A stretch of 64,000 nucleotides of DNA from an uncultured Lachnospiraceae bacterium (GTDB lineage Bacteria; Bacillota; Clostridia; Lachnospirales; Lachnospiraceae): contig CAJUHJ010000002.1 of assembly GCA_910586355.1 (NCBI GenBank), forward strand, positions 69,697 through 133,696, read 5' to 3'. The position numbers were made by a program, and so were the translations under genes. The notes under the pieces were generated by a model. That model did not search any database, was not told the origin of the DNA, and was given only the letters and a program-made list of their open reading frames with translations. Within the stretch, counting starts at the first letter, position 1, and each line of letters starts with the position of its first letter. Positions 8,537 to 17,817 of this stretch are shown here, piece by piece.

Positions 8537-9550
8537 GTGACAATTCGGGAGAAAATGGAAAAGATGGAAAAAGAGATATTAAGTCCCTTTGCAACACTTA
8601 GTATCTCTTCAAAAGGAAGGGAAAAAGAGGAGGATCCATGTGATATTCGTCCGGTTTTTCAAAGAGACAGAGACAGGATACTGCACTGCAAAGCATTCCG
8701 GCGCTTAAAAAATAAAACGCAGGTGTTTTTGACGCCAAAAGGCGACCATTACCGTACAAGAATGTCTCATACATTAGAAGTGTCGCAGAATGCAAGGACG
8801 ATTGCAAAAGCGCTGCGGCTGAACGAGGATTTGGTAGAAGCCATTGCTTTAGGTCATGACCTTGGACATACTCCATTTGGCCATGCAGGAGAATTTCTTT
8901 TAAATTCTCTTTGTAAAGAGGGATTCCGTCACAATGAACAAAGCGTTAGAATTGTTGAAAAATTAGAAAAAAATGGAAAAGGATTGAATCTCACCTGGGA
9001 AGTCAGAGATGGAATATTAAATCATCAGACGAAGACTATGCCGCATACCTTAGAGGGCAAAATCGTCCGTTTTTCAGATAAAATTGCTTATATAAACCAT
9101 GATATTGATGATGCAATACGAGCGCATATTATGGTAAAAGAGGACATTCCAAAAGAGCTTCGCAAAACATTAGGCGATACGACAAAGGAACGTTTAGACA
9201 GGCTGATACATAATATTATTATCCATAGCATGGAAAGAGACGATATCTGTATGTCAAAAGAAATAGAGGAGGCAATGCGTGAACTCCGTCGGTTTATGTT
9301 TTCCCATGTCTACCAAAATCCAATTGCCAAAGGAGAAGATATAAAGGCAAAGGGACTGTTAAAACAGCTTTACGATTATTATATAGAGCATATGGAATTG
9401 ATTCCGGAAAAGTACACGAAAATGCTAGAGGCGGGCGAAACAAAAGAGCGTATCGTCTGCGATTATATTTCGGGTATGACAGATCAGTATGCAATTAGAA
9501 AATTTGAAGAGTACTTTCTGCCGCAGGCATGGCAGGTTGACGGTTATTAA
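8537..9550 (+). CDS. dgt: Deoxyguanosinetriphosphate triphosphohydrolase-like protein (HD domain)
   Basis: An HD-superfamily dNTP triphosphohydrolase of 337 residues, expected to hydrolyse dGTP or other dNTPs to the nucleoside and triphosphate and so influence dNTP pools. Family motifs seen are DIRPVFQRDRDRILHCKAFRRL, the first metal His in RMSHTLEVSQ, the HD pair in ALGHDLGHTPFGHAGE, and the later Asp in YINHDIDDAI. The start is GTG, with AGGAG 9 bases upstream. It heads the dgt-dnaG-rpoD order common in Clostridia, 24 bases before dnaG, which links nucleotide supply with replication initiation. Confidence 0.92.
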   Translation: MTIREKMEKMEKEILSPFATLSISSKGREKEEDPCDIRPVFQRDRDRILHCKAFRRLKNKTQVFLTPKGDHYRTRMSHTLEVSQNARTIAKALRLNEDLVEAIALGHDLGHTPFGHAGEFLLNSLCKEGFRHNEQSVRIVEKLEKNGKGLNLTWEVRDGILNHQTKTMPHTLEGKIVRFSDKIAYINHDIDDAIRAHIMVKEDIPKELRKTLGDTTKERLDRLIHNIIIHSMERDDICMSKEIEEAMRELRRFMFSHVYQNPIAKGEDIKAKGLLKQLYDYYIEHMELIPEKYTKMLEAGETKERIVCDYISGMTDQYAIRKFEEYFLPQAWQVDGY

Positions 9551-9574
9551 ATAGATGTAAAGGAGTGAAGGAAT

Positions 9575-11356
9575 ATGCCGCTCTATTCTGAGGATTTGAT
9601 AGAAGAAGTCTGCTCTAAAAATGATATTTTAGACGTAGTATCCGGTTATGTCAAACTGCAGAAAAAAGGAAGTGTGTATTTTGGGCTTTGTCCGTTTCAC
9701 AGTGAAAAATCTCCTTCTTTTGCTGTTACGCCTTCACGGCAGATGTATTATTGTTTTGGATGCGGAGCGGGAGGCAACGTCATTACATTTTTGATGGAAT
9801 ATGAGAATTTTTCTTTTGTCGAATCTATGCAGGCATTGGCAAAGCGGGCGGGCGTAGCGCTTCCAGAAAGGGAATATTCGGCGCAAATGAGGCGGGAAGC
9901 AGACAGGCGCCAGCAGCTTTTAGACGTCAACAAAGAGGCTGGAAAGTATTATTACATGCTGCTTCGAAGCCCAAATGGGCAGGCAGCTTATGAATATTTT
10001 AAAAAACGCGGGCTAAGTGACGATACCATGAAGAAATTTGGGCTTGGTTATGCGGATAAGTACAGTGATGATTTGTATCGTTACCTCAAACAAAAAGGAT
10101 ATTCTGACGAACTGCTGCGTGACAGCGGATTGGTTTCCTATGATGAGCGCAGGGGCGGGCATGATAAATTTTGGAACCGTGCCATGTTTCCGATTATGAA
10201 TGTGCATCATAAAGTCATTGGATTTGGCGGTCGTGTGATGGGAGACGGCGAGCCAAAGTATTTGAATTCCCCGGAGACGGCGTTGTTTGATAAGAGCAGA
10301 AATCTTTATGGACTGAATTTGGCACGTACGACAAAGGAGCCTCAGCTGCTGCTTTGCGAGGGATATATGGATGTGATTGCGCTTCATCAGGCGGGATTTG
10401 ACAACGCAGTTGCGTCGCTTGGCACATCCTTGACGAGCGGCCATGCGAATTTATTATCCCGTTATACCAAGGAAGTATACTTGACATTTGACAGTGATGC
10501 GGCGGGAGTTAAGGCGGCGCTTAGGGCGATACCTATTTTGGGCGAGGCCGGCATTACGGCGAAAGTCATTGATATGAGCCCCTATAAAGATCCGGATGAA
10601 TTTATCAAAGCATTGGGGGCGAAGGAATATCGTGAACGCATTTTAAAGGCAGAAAATAGTTTTTTGTTTGAAATTCGTATATTAGAGAAAAATTACGATT
10701 TGAGCGACCCGGAAGGCAAGACTTCTTTTTATAATGAAATTGCAAAAAAACTTTTGGGCTTTACAGAAGAGCTGGAACGCGAAAATTATATCGAAGCTGT
10801 TGCAGCGAAATATCAGATAGGTTTTGAGAATCTGCGGAAGCTGGTACATCATTTTGGAGTTATGGCAGATCATCTTGTACCAAGACAGAAACCTAAATCA
10901 GGTATCCATGAAAAGAAGAAAAAAGAAGACGGCATGAAGCAGTCGCAGAAGCTGCTTTTGACATGGCTCATTGAAGATACCAGATTGTTTTCTGTGATTG
11001 GCCGTTATATTACGCCTGAGGATTTTTCAGAAGAAATTTACCGTAAAGTGGCCGCAGAGTTGTATGCGCAGTTTGAGACAGACGGGGAGGTGAATCCGGC
11101 TAAAATAATCAGTATGTTTCAAAGCGAGGAGGAACAAAGGGAGATAGCTTCGCTGTTCCATGCGCATATTGAACATTTAGAGACAAAAGACAGTATAGAA
11201 AAGGCATTGAAAGAGACGATTGTACGTATAAAACGCAATCGTATTGATTATCGTTCCAAGAATCTAAATCCAACAGATTTATTGGGCTTACAAAAGCTCT
11301 TAGAAGACAGGCGTAAGTTGGAACAATTGGAAAAACTGCATATTTCTATCGAATAA
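9575..11356 (+). CDS. dnaG: DNA primase
   Basis: Synthesises RNA primers for lagging-strand and restart replication, in partnership with the DnaB helicase. The N-terminal CHC2 zinc finger has ligands Cys39, His42, Cys60 and Cys63 (CPFH and CFGC). The central RNA-polymerase/TOPRIM core includes LLCEGYMDVIALHQ and the DSDAAG metal-binding motif, and a C-terminal region of about 150 residues should contact helicase. The length of 593 residues is normal. AAGGAGTGAAGG precedes the ATG. It lies between dgt and rpoD, the classic macromolecular-synthesis arrangement. Confidence 0.97.
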   Translation: MPLYSEDLIEEVCSKNDILDVVSGYVKLQKKGSVYFGLCPFHSEKSPSFAVTPSRQMYYCFGCGAGGNVITFLMEYENFSFVESMQALAKRAGVALPEREYSAQMRREADRRQQLLDVNKEAGKYYYMLLRSPNGQAAYEYFKKRGLSDDTMKKFGLGYADKYSDDLYRYLKQKGYSDELLRDSGLVSYDERRGGHDKFWNRAMFPIMNVHHKVIGFGGRVMGDGEPKYLNSPETALFDKSRNLYGLNLARTTKEPQLLLCEGYMDVIALHQAGFDNAVASLGTSLTSGHANLLSRYTKEVYLTFDSDAAGVKAALRAIPILGEAGITAKVIDMSPYKDPDEFIKALGAKEYRERILKAENSFLFEIRILEKNYDLSDPEGKTSFYNEIAKKLLGFTEELERENYIEAVAAKYQIGFENLRKLVHHFGVMADHLVPRQKPKSGIHEKKKKEDGMKQSQKLLLTWLIEDTRLFSVIGRYITPEDFSEEIYRKVAAELYAQFETDGEVNPAKIISMFQSEEEQREIASLFHAHIEHLETKDSIEKALKETIVRIKRNRIDYRSKNLNPTDLLGLQKLLEDRRKLEQLEKLHISIE

Positions 11357-11442
11357 GGACAGAATAGTAACGATTATGTTGCGATTTGGAATTATGTAAC
11401 TGTACATAGGATGTAGTTGCTAAACTATGAGAGGAAGGAAAC

Positions 11443-12603
11443 ATGGAAGAAAAGAAAAATAAAGCCATAAATGGTTCCGGTGAAAATGCTGCTGCGGCAG
11501 ATAAAGCCTCAAGAGCAGAGAGATTAAATGTAAAACTAAAGGAACTTGTTGAATTTGCTAAAAAACGGAAGAATATTTTAGAGTATCAGGAAATCAGCGA
11601 TTTCTTCCAGAAAATGGAGCTGAATGCAGAAGAATTTGAAAAGATTTTAGACTGTTTAGAGACAAATAATATAGATGTACTCCGAATCAGTGATGATGAC
11701 GACGACGATATTTTAATTACAGAAGAAGACGATATAGAAGTTGAAAAAATTGACCTTTCTGTGCCGGACGGGGTCAGCATAGAAGATCCGGTTCGTATGT
11801 ATTTAAAAGAAATCGGCAAAGTCCCGCTTTTAAGCGCAGAAGAAGAAATTGATCTTGCAAAACGCATGGAATTAGGAGATCAGGAAGCGAAAAAGCGTCT
11901 TGCAGAAGCAAATTTGCGTCTTGTTGTATCAATTGCCAAACGTTATGTTGGGCGCGGTATGCTGTTTTTAGATTTGATTCAGGAAGGAAATCTGGGACTC
12001 ATTAAAGCGGTAGAGAAGTTTGATTACCGTAAAGGATATAAGTTTTCCACATATGCAACATGGTGGATCCGCCAGGCAATTACAAGGGCGATTGCAGACC
12101 AGGCAAGGACGATTCGGATACCGGTGCACATGGTAGAGACGATTAATAAACTAATTCGCGTCAGCAGACAGCTCCTGCAGGAATTAGGGCGTGAACCGAC
12201 CCCGGAAGAAATAGCGGAAGAGATGGCAATGCCTGTGGAACGCGTAAGGGAGATATTAAAGATTTCCCAGGAGCCGGTTTCTCTTGAGACGCCGATTGGA
12301 GAGGAAGAAGACAGCCATTTAGGAGATTTTATCCAGGATGATAATGTTCCGGTTCCGGCGGAAGCGGCTGCGTTTACGCTTTTAAAGGAGCAGCTGCAGG
12401 AAGTGCTCGGAACGCTGACTGAGCGTGAGCAAAAAGTACTGACATTGAGGTTTGGATTGGATGATGGAAGGGCGAGGACGCTTGAAGAAGTGGGAAAAGT
12501 CTTTAACGTCACTCGTGAGCGTATCCGCCAGATTGAGGCGAAAGCACTGCGTAAACTGCGCCACCCAAGCAGAAGCCGCAAGCTGAAAGATTATTTAGAG
12601 TAA
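11443..12603 (+). CDS. rpoD: RNA polymerase primary sigma factor (sigma-70/SigA)
   Basis: Housekeeping sigma factor of 386 residues, close to Bacillus SigA in length. It has an N-terminal region 1.1 with an acidic stretch (DDDDDDILITEEDD), then region 1.2 (DPVRMYLKEIG), region 2 with ANLRLVVSIAKRY, FLDLIQEGNLGLIKAVEKFD and GYKFSTYATWWIRQAITRAI, region 3, and region 4 with LTEREQKVLTLRFGL and the helix-turn-helix LEEVGKVFNVTRERIRQIE. GAGAGGAAGG precedes the ATG. An 86-base gap after dnaG could hold a separate promoter. trmK follows 5 bases after the stop codon. Confidence 0.97.
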   Translation: MEEKKNKAINGSGENAAAADKASRAERLNVKLKELVEFAKKRKNILEYQEISDFFQKMELNAEEFEKILDCLETNNIDVLRISDDDDDDILITEEDDIEVEKIDLSVPDGVSIEDPVRMYLKEIGKVPLLSAEEEIDLAKRMELGDQEAKKRLAEANLRLVVSIAKRYVGRGMLFLDLIQEGNLGLIKAVEKFDYRKGYKFSTYATWWIRQAITRAIADQARTIRIPVHMVETINKLIRVSRQLLQELGREPTPEEIAEEMAMPVERVREILKISQEPVSLETPIGEEEDSHLGDFIQDDNVPVPAEAAAFTLLKEQLQEVLGTLTEREQKVLTLRFGLDDGRARTLEEVGKVFNVTRERIRQIEAKALRKLRHPSRSRKLKDYLE

Positions 12604-12608
12604 GAATT

Positions 12609-13343
12609 ATGGTAAAACTGTCAAAGAGGCTTTCACATCTGGCAGATATGGTAACGTATCCGGTATTGGCAGATGTGGGGACAGACCATGCGTATCTGCC
12701 AATTTACCTTCTTCAGTCAGGGAAGATAAGGCGGGCATATGCTTTTGATATAGGGGATGGGCCGTTGCTTGCTGCAAAAGAACATATTTTAGCTTGTGGA
12801 TTGGGTGATTACATAACAGTGCGGCTTTCTGACGGTGTGAAAGAGCTTGAGCAAAAGGAAGCGGACGCTATTTTAATTGCCGGAATGGGCGGAGACGTCA
12901 TGCTGCATATTTTAGAAGATGGAAAATCGGTTATCGAATCGGCAAAAGAACTGATTTTGCAGCCGCAGTCCAAAATAGAACTGGTACGGAACTATCTATA
13001 CCAGTCAAACTATGTGATTGACAAGGAAGATATGGTCTTAGAGGATGGAAAATATTATACGATGTTCCATGTTTCGATGGAATATTCTGATAAAAAAGAG
13101 TATTCTTTGGAAGAATGGGAGATGATTTATCGCTATGGAGAAGTTTTGCTGCAGAAGTCAGGGGAAGTGTTTAAGCAGTATCTTTTACAAAAGATTCGCC
13201 AGTATACGTCTATTTTAAATCGTTTGGAAAATCAGAAACAGAAAGATACGGCAGAAAAACGAAAAGAGGAAATAAAAAAAGAAATCGTTTATGCAAGACG
13301 GACGCTAGAATGGAATGAGCGAATAAAAAAGGAGATGCAGTAA
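12609..13343 (+). CDS. trmK: tRNA (adenine(22)-N1)-methyltransferase, TrmK family
   Basis: SAM-dependent class I methyltransferase of the COG2384 family, which methylates A22 in the D-loop of certain tRNAs in Gram-positive bacteria. Diagnostic segments are RLSHLADMV, the SAM-binding VLADVGTDHAYLPI, an acidic residue after the second strand (AFDIGDGPL), and the catalytic-loop signature AILIAGMGGDVM. A C-terminal Lys/Glu-rich coiled-coil (about 190-244) is typical. Lies immediately after rpoD and one base before the Nif3-like gene, an order conserved across Firmicutes. Confidence 0.9.
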   Translation: MVKLSKRLSHLADMVTYPVLADVGTDHAYLPIYLLQSGKIRRAYAFDIGDGPLLAAKEHILACGLGDYITVRLSDGVKELEQKEADAILIAGMGGDVMLHILEDGKSVIESAKELILQPQSKIELVRNYLYQSNYVIDKEDMVLEDGKYYTMFHVSMEYSDKKEYSLEEWEMIYRYGEVLLQKSGEVFKQYLLQKIRQYTSILNRLENQKQKDTAEKRKEEIKKEIVYARRTLEWNERIKKEMQ

Positions 13344-13344
13344 A

Positions 13345-14127
13345 GTGAATTGTAGAGAAATCATGGAGATTTTAGAAGCACAGTCTCCGTTATCCTATGC
13401 CTGTGACTGGGATAACGTGGGGCTTTTGGCTGGCAGTCCTGCAAAAGAGATAAAAAAAATATACATTGCGTTAGATGCTTTAGACGAAACAGTAGAGGAA
13501 GCCGTATTCACGGGGGCAGATTTACTTTTGACACATCATCCATTGATATTTAAAGGAATCAAAAAGATTACAACGGAAGATTTTATCGGGCGGCGTCTGA
13601 TAAAACTAATTCAAAATGATATTGCTTATTATGCTATGCACACAAATTTTGACGTGAAGGGAATGGCGGATTTATCGGCTGCAATGCTTGGACTTGAAAA
13701 TACAAAGGTACTGGATGTGACGGTTTTTGAGAAAGATAGGGAAGAGGGAATCGGCAGAATAGGAAATCTGATGGAGCCTATGACGTTAGAACATCTTGTC
13801 CGTTTTGTAAAAGCTGCATTTTCCATTGAGAAGGTAAAAGTATTTGGAGAGGCGAATAAACGTCTCAAAAGGGCTGCGGTTTCACCCGGTTCCGGAAAAA
13901 GTGAAATCAGACATGCCATAGCAAAAGGCGCAGATGTATTGATTACGGGAGACATTGACCACCATGACGGAATTGATGCGGCGGCGTGCGGGCTTTGCAT
14001 TATTGATGCGGGGCATTATGGCTTAGAACATATTTTTATAAATTATATGGAGGATTACTTAAGAAGATGCTGTGAAGATGTAGAAATTATCGCGCAGGAC
14101 ATCATGTTTCCATATAGGATACTGTAA
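13345..14127 (+). CDS. Nif3-like dinuclear metal-centre hexameric protein
   Basis: A 260-residue NIF3/YqfO-family protein. Family members form toroidal hexamers with a di-metal site; their physiological reaction is poorly defined and has been linked to GTP cyclohydrolase I type 1b-like activity. Metal ligands are visible in DLLLTHHPLIFKGIK and the C-terminal IIDAGHYGLEHIF. The short form lacks the PII-like insert found in some members. The GTG start has GGAG 10 bases upstream, one base after the trmK stop codon, implying translational coupling. The order trmK-nif3 is conserved and often used to infer a tRNA or cofactor link, but no specific role is demonstrable here. Confidence 0.9.
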   Translation: MNCREIMEILEAQSPLSYACDWDNVGLLAGSPAKEIKKIYIALDALDETVEEAVFTGADLLLTHHPLIFKGIKKITTEDFIGRRLIKLIQNDIAYYAMHTNFDVKGMADLSAAMLGLENTKVLDVTVFEKDREEGIGRIGNLMEPMTLEHLVRFVKAAFSIEKVKVFGEANKRLKRAAVSPGSGKSEIRHAIAKGADVLITGDIDHHDGIDAAACGLCIIDAGHYGLEHIFINYMEDYLRRCCEDVEIIAQDIMFPYRIL

Positions 14128-14138
14128 AGGGGTGTAGT

Positions 14139-15800
14139 ATGGGAGATGAAAAAATCAAACTGACAATCTGCGGGGAAGAAAAAGAATATGAAAAAGGGAC
14201 GCAGTTCATTCAGATTGCACAAGAGTATCAAAACCGCTATCCGGATGACATCGTCCTTGTCGCCGTCAATAACCGCCTGCGGGAGCTGCATAAAAAAGTA
14301 AAAAGAGCGGGAGAACTTACTTTTATTACAACAAAGGATGTAATCGGCAGAAAAACATACCGCAGAAGCGTTACACTTTTGATGCAGAAAGCGCTCTATA
14401 ATTTGTTGGGAAAAGAGAAATCAACAGTATATGTAAAGCATTGTATCAGCCAGGCGTATTATTGTGAACTGGTACAGTACAAAAGGCCGGATGAGGCATT
14501 TCTTCAAAAGCTAAAAGAAGAGATGCTTAAAATGGCAGAAGAACAAATACCGATTTATAAAGAGTGTATCGGAACAGATGAAGCAGTGGAGTTGTTTCAT
14601 GGATTGGGTATGCCGCAAAAAGAATGTCTGCTCCGCTATCGCAGAAGTTCGAAAGTCAATACATATTCATTGGACGGATACAGGGATTATTTTTACGGTT
14701 ATATGACAATTCATACCGGATACTTAAAATATTTTGATTTACAGCTTTTTGGAGACGGTTTTGTGCTGATGTTTCCAAACCACAATACGAAAGAGACAGC
14801 GCCATTTTGTCCGTCAGAGAAATATTATGCTACACTATCCCAGTCCAGGGAATGGGGGCGTACGTTGGGAGTCCATACGGTCGGCTCTTTAAATAACGCG
14901 ATTGTTTCCGGTAAAATAAGAGAAATTATTCTGATACAGGAAGCGCTGATGGAGCAGAGGATTGGACAAATTGCAGAAAAGATTGTATCATCCGGCGATA
15001 TTCGTTTTGTGATGATTGCAGGGCCGTCTTCTTCTGGTAAGACGACATTTGCACACAGGCTTTCCATACAGCTTTCCGCATTGGGGTTAAAACCGCATCC
15101 GTTATCTTTAGATGATTATTATCTGGAATTAGAACAGACCCCGAAAGATGAGAATGGCAGATACAATTTTGAATGTTTAGAAGCATTGGACGTGGAGCTG
15201 TTTAATCACGATATGTCAGCTTTGTTAGAGAAAAAAGCAGTCGGTATGCCCACGTTTAATTTTCAGAAAAGGAAGCGGGAATACAGGGGAAAGGAATTTA
15301 AACTTGGAGAGGGAGAAATTTTAATTATCGAAGGAATCCATGGATTAAATCCCAAATTATCTTATTCATTGCCGGAAGAAAGTAAATTTAAAATATTTAT
15401 CAGCGCGTTGACGCAGATTAATATTGACGAGCATAATTATCTTCCAACAAAGGACGCAAGACTGATACGCCGTATTGTCAGGGATGCGAGGACACGCAAT
15501 ACAACGGCGCAGCAGACTATTGCAATGTGGGAATCTGTCCGGCGCGGAGAGGAAAATTATATTTTTCCATTTCAGGATGCGGCAGATGTGATGTTTAATT
15601 CCGCCTTGATTTATGAGCTGGCTGTGTTAAAATTATATGCAGAGCCATTACTTTTCCAAATTGAAAAAAGCGCTCCAGAATATGGAGAGGCAAAAAGGCT
15701 TTTAAAATTTTTGGATTATTTTCTTCCGGTTTCCTCAGAAGAGATTGGCAGAAATTCGATTTTAAGGGAATTTATTGGAGGAAGTACATTTCATGTTTAG
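14139..15800 (+). CDS. Nucleoside kinase (TGS-like N-terminus plus uridine-kinase domain)
   Basis: A 553-residue protein common in Clostridia. The N-terminal about 70 residues resemble a ubiquitin-like TGS fold. The middle part resembles the threonyl-tRNA synthetase second additional domain (TYRRSVTLLMQKAL). The C-terminal half is a phosphoribulokinase/uridine kinase-type P-loop kinase with Walker A AGPSSSGKTTFAHRL, a substrate Asp in LSLDDYYL and IIEGIHGLNP. It probably phosphorylates uridine or another nucleoside at 5'-OH; the exact substrate is uncertain. Spaced 11 bases from the Nif3-like gene and preceded by AAGGGG. It appears to be the last gene of the dgt operon. Confidence 0.85.
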   Translation: MGDEKIKLTICGEEKEYEKGTQFIQIAQEYQNRYPDDIVLVAVNNRLRELHKKVKRAGELTFITTKDVIGRKTYRRSVTLLMQKALYNLLGKEKSTVYVKHCISQAYYCELVQYKRPDEAFLQKLKEEMLKMAEEQIPIYKECIGTDEAVELFHGLGMPQKECLLRYRRSSKVNTYSLDGYRDYFYGYMTIHTGYLKYFDLQLFGDGFVLMFPNHNTKETAPFCPSEKYYATLSQSREWGRTLGVHTVGSLNNAIVSGKIREIILIQEALMEQRIGQIAEKIVSSGDIRFVMIAGPSSSGKTTFAHRLSIQLSALGLKPHPLSLDDYYLELEQTPKDENGRYNFECLEALDVELFNHDMSALLEKKAVGMPTFNFQKRKREYRGKEFKLGEGEILIIEGIHGLNPKLSYSLPEESKFKIFISALTQINIDEHNYLPTKDARLIRRIVRDARTRNTTAQQTIAMWESVRRGEENYIFPFQDAADVMFNSALIYELAVLKLYAEPLLFQIEKSAPEYGEAKRLLKFLDYFLPVSSEEIGRNSILREFIGGSTFHV

Positions 15801-15867
15801 TAAATAGATATAAGCAGGGTAAATGATCGCGCCTGTTTTCATCTCAGTTTGAGAAGATTTCCGCTTT

Positions 15868-16187
15868 GATAAGCAGGATACATGGCAGGTGAGGAAAGTC
15901 CGGGCTTCATAGGGCAGGATGCCGGATAACGTCCGGTGGAGGCGACTCCAAGGAAAGTGCAACAGAAATATACCGCCAATTTGATTGGTAAGGGTGGAAG
16001 GGCAGTGTAAGAGACTACCGCCTTTCTGGTAACAGAGAGGGCACATGTAAACCCCATCCGAAGCAAGACCAGACAGAAGCGTTGACGCGGCCCGCCAGCT
16101 TCAGGTAGGTTGCTAGAGGCAATTGGCAACAGTTGTCCCAGATAGATGATCATTCACGACATAACCCGGCTTACAGCCCTGCTTATA
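15868..16187 (+). ncRNA. rnpB: RNase P RNA (M1-type catalytic RNA)
   Basis: The conserved core is visible: GAGGAAAGTCCGGGC near 15890-15905, ACAGAAATATACCGCC near 15963-15978, GGTAAGGGTGGAAGGG near 15987-16003, and the 3' conserved AAGACCAGACAGAAG near 16065-16080, with the GACATAACCCGGCTTACAG end. P1 is formed by ATAAGCAGG (15869-15877) with CCTGCTTAT (16178-16186). About 320 nucleotides, within the usual size. A terminator hairpin follows at 16196. The ends are set from the P1 pairing and may be off by a few bases. Confidence 0.95.
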
Positions 16188-16195
16188 TTTGTTTT

Positions 16196-16224
16196 AAGAG
16201 GAATATGGATTCCTCTTTTTTTAA
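16196..16224 (+). terminator. Terminator of rnpB
   Basis: AGAGGAAT (16197-16204) pairs with ATTCCTCT (16209-16216) around a 4-base loop, followed by a run of T. Confidence 0.85.
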
Positions 16225-16249
16225 AACTCTAAAAAGGGGAGACGGTTGT

Positions 16250-17308
16250 ATGAATTTAAAAGAAGTTTTAGTAAAAGCCTATGAATTACAGGTATCAGAT
16301 ATACATTTTATGCCGGACTGTCCAGTGATGTTCCGAAAAAATGGCAAAATGCGCATTTATTCGGAAGAAAAAATTCTGACGTCTGATATGGAGTCCATTT
16401 TACAGGTGTTTTTAAAAAAAGAGCATAGGGAACGATTAGAAGAGCAGGGAGAAGTGGATGCTGCCGTTACGATAACGGGATTTTCCCGTTTGCGCGTCAG
16501 TATCTATAAACAGATGGGCTCGTATGGTGCCGTAGTTCATATTTTGTCTTTAGAAATTCCTTCGCCAGAAGAATTAGATCTTCCGTCTTCCATATTGAAA
16601 TTTTCAAAAGAGAGCAAAGGATTGATTCTAATCAATGGAGAGGCGGGAAGCGGTAAGACGACGACGATAGCGAGTCTTTTGTGCCAGATTGTGGCAGAAG
16701 AAGCAAAGAATGTCATTACGGTTGAAAATCCGGTGGAATATCTTTTGCCGCATGGAATTGGCATGATTTCACAAAGGGAAGTGGGAAGCGATACGAAAAC
16801 CTTTGCAGAGGCAGTAAAAGCGGCAATCCGCCAAGATGCAGATGTATTGTATATTGGTGAATTGTCGGATACAGATACGATATTTGAAGCGTTAAATTTT
16901 GCTGAGGCAGGTCATCTGGTGTTTGCCTCTATGTGTACGGCAGGGACAGAAGATACGCTGCACCGTCTGATCGATCTGTTTCCAGAGGAGCGGAGATCAC
17001 AGATTCGGGTGCAGCTTGCAGGCGTATTAAAAGGCATTGTCACACAGCAGCTTTTGCCAAGGTCTGATGTAGAAGCCAGAAGCGCGGTTTTTGAGATTAT
17101 GCTTCCTGATAAAGAAATACGCATGCTGCTGCGGGAAGGAAGGATTTCCCAGATTTTGTCTATTATGGAGAATAAAAATGAATGTGGAATGCAGACAATG
17201 GACGATGCAGTTCTTTCTGCTTATATGAAGAGCAGGATTTTAGAAGAAACTGCGGTAAATTACGCCAGGGACAAAGAACGAATGCAGCGGCGTATGAGAA
17301 TTTATTAG
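16250..17308 (+). CDS. PilT/T2SSE-family secretion ATPase, divergent
   Basis: A 352-residue P-loop ATPase of the PilT branch of type IV pilus/type II secretion ATPases, where family members drive pilus retraction. It has the N-terminal PAS-like region with SDIHFMPD, Walker A GEAGSGKTT (Lys136), an Asp box ITVENPVEYL, a Walker B-like segment ADVLYIGELSD, and a His-box region AGHLVFASMCT. Two usual residues differ: GE(M/L)RD reads GELSD, and the His of the LHT motif is Cys. ATG 16250 is chosen over an upstream in-frame start (16133) because that extension lies inside rnpB and its terminator, and GGGGAGA precedes 16250. No pilin genes are adjacent. Function in retraction is uncertain. Confidence 0.85.
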   Translation: MNLKEVLVKAYELQVSDIHFMPDCPVMFRKNGKMRIYSEEKILTSDMESILQVFLKKEHRERLEEQGEVDAAVTITGFSRLRVSIYKQMGSYGAVVHILSLEIPSPEELDLPSSILKFSKESKGLILINGEAGSGKTTTIASLLCQIVAEEAKNVITVENPVEYLLPHGIGMISQREVGSDTKTFAEAVKAAIRQDADVLYIGELSDTDTIFEALNFAEAGHLVFASMCTAGTEDTLHRLIDLFPEERRSQIRVQLAGVLKGIVTQQLLPRSDVEARSAVFEIMLPDKEIRMLLREGRISQILSIMENKNECGMQTMDDAVLSAYMKSRILEETAVNYARDKERMQRRMRIY

Positions 17309-17347
17309 AATAATTTCTTAAATGTTTCTAAAAAAACAATAGGTCAG

Positions 17348-17376
17348 TTGACAGTTTAAAACTCAAATTGTACCAT
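17348..17376 (+). promoter_or_regulatory. Promoter for the zinc-ribbon/DUF5685/J-domain genes
   Basis: Perfect TTGACA (17348-17353), 17-base spacer, TACCAT (17371-17376), about 35 bases before the ATG at 17411. Confidence 0.55.
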
Positions 17377-17410
17377 GTTTTTATATTAAAACAAATGAAG
17401 GTGTGTCATT

Positions 17411-17806
17411 ATGAAAGAAAAATTTCAAAGATTTATGGTTGGCAGATATGGATTTGATGATCTTTCCAGAATTTTTCTGGGGATTACGCTTGCATTAATG
17501 GTAGTATCGTTATTTACGAAAAATCAATTTCTGTATCTGGCGGCCCTTGTGATTTTGATCTATTGTTATTACCGTACTTTTTCACGAAACATTGCAAAAA
17601 GACAGCGCGAGAACCAGAAATTTTGTAATTTCAGGTATCAAAGAGCCGTAAAATGGAATAAGTTCAAAGAAAGGCGCAAACAGAAAAAAATTTACCGTTT
17701 TTATAAATGTCCTCAGTGCAGCCAGGCAGTGCGCGTTCCGAGAGGAAGAGGAAAAATCTGTATTACCTGTCCCAAATGCCAAACTGAATTTATTAAGAAA
17801 AGTTAG
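17411..17806 (+). CDS. Membrane-anchored zinc-ribbon protein of unknown function
   Basis: A 131-residue protein with one or two hydrophobic helices (about 20-55), a basic stretch (about 60-95) and a C-terminal four-cysteine zinc ribbon, CPQC followed by CITCPKC, resembling MJ0042-type ribbons. The N-terminal MKEKFQRFMVGRYGFDDLSR with a following TM pair is recurrent in Lachnospiraceae. A role is not known. It is the first gene of a cluster with DUF5685 and J-domain genes, 11 bases before the next ATG, so a protein-quality or membrane-regulation role is possible but only inferred. Confidence 0.8.
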   Translation: MKEKFQRFMVGRYGFDDLSRIFLGITLALMVVSLFTKNQFLYLAALVILIYCYYRTFSRNIAKRQRENQKFCNFRYQRAVKWNKFKERRKQKKIYRFYKCPQCSQAVRVPRGRGKICITCPKCQTEFIKKS

Positions 17807-17817
17807 GATGAACTCGT

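Noticed and set aside
16133..16249. Upstream start for the PilT-like ATPase
   Set aside because: The extension lies in the RNase P RNA and its terminator.
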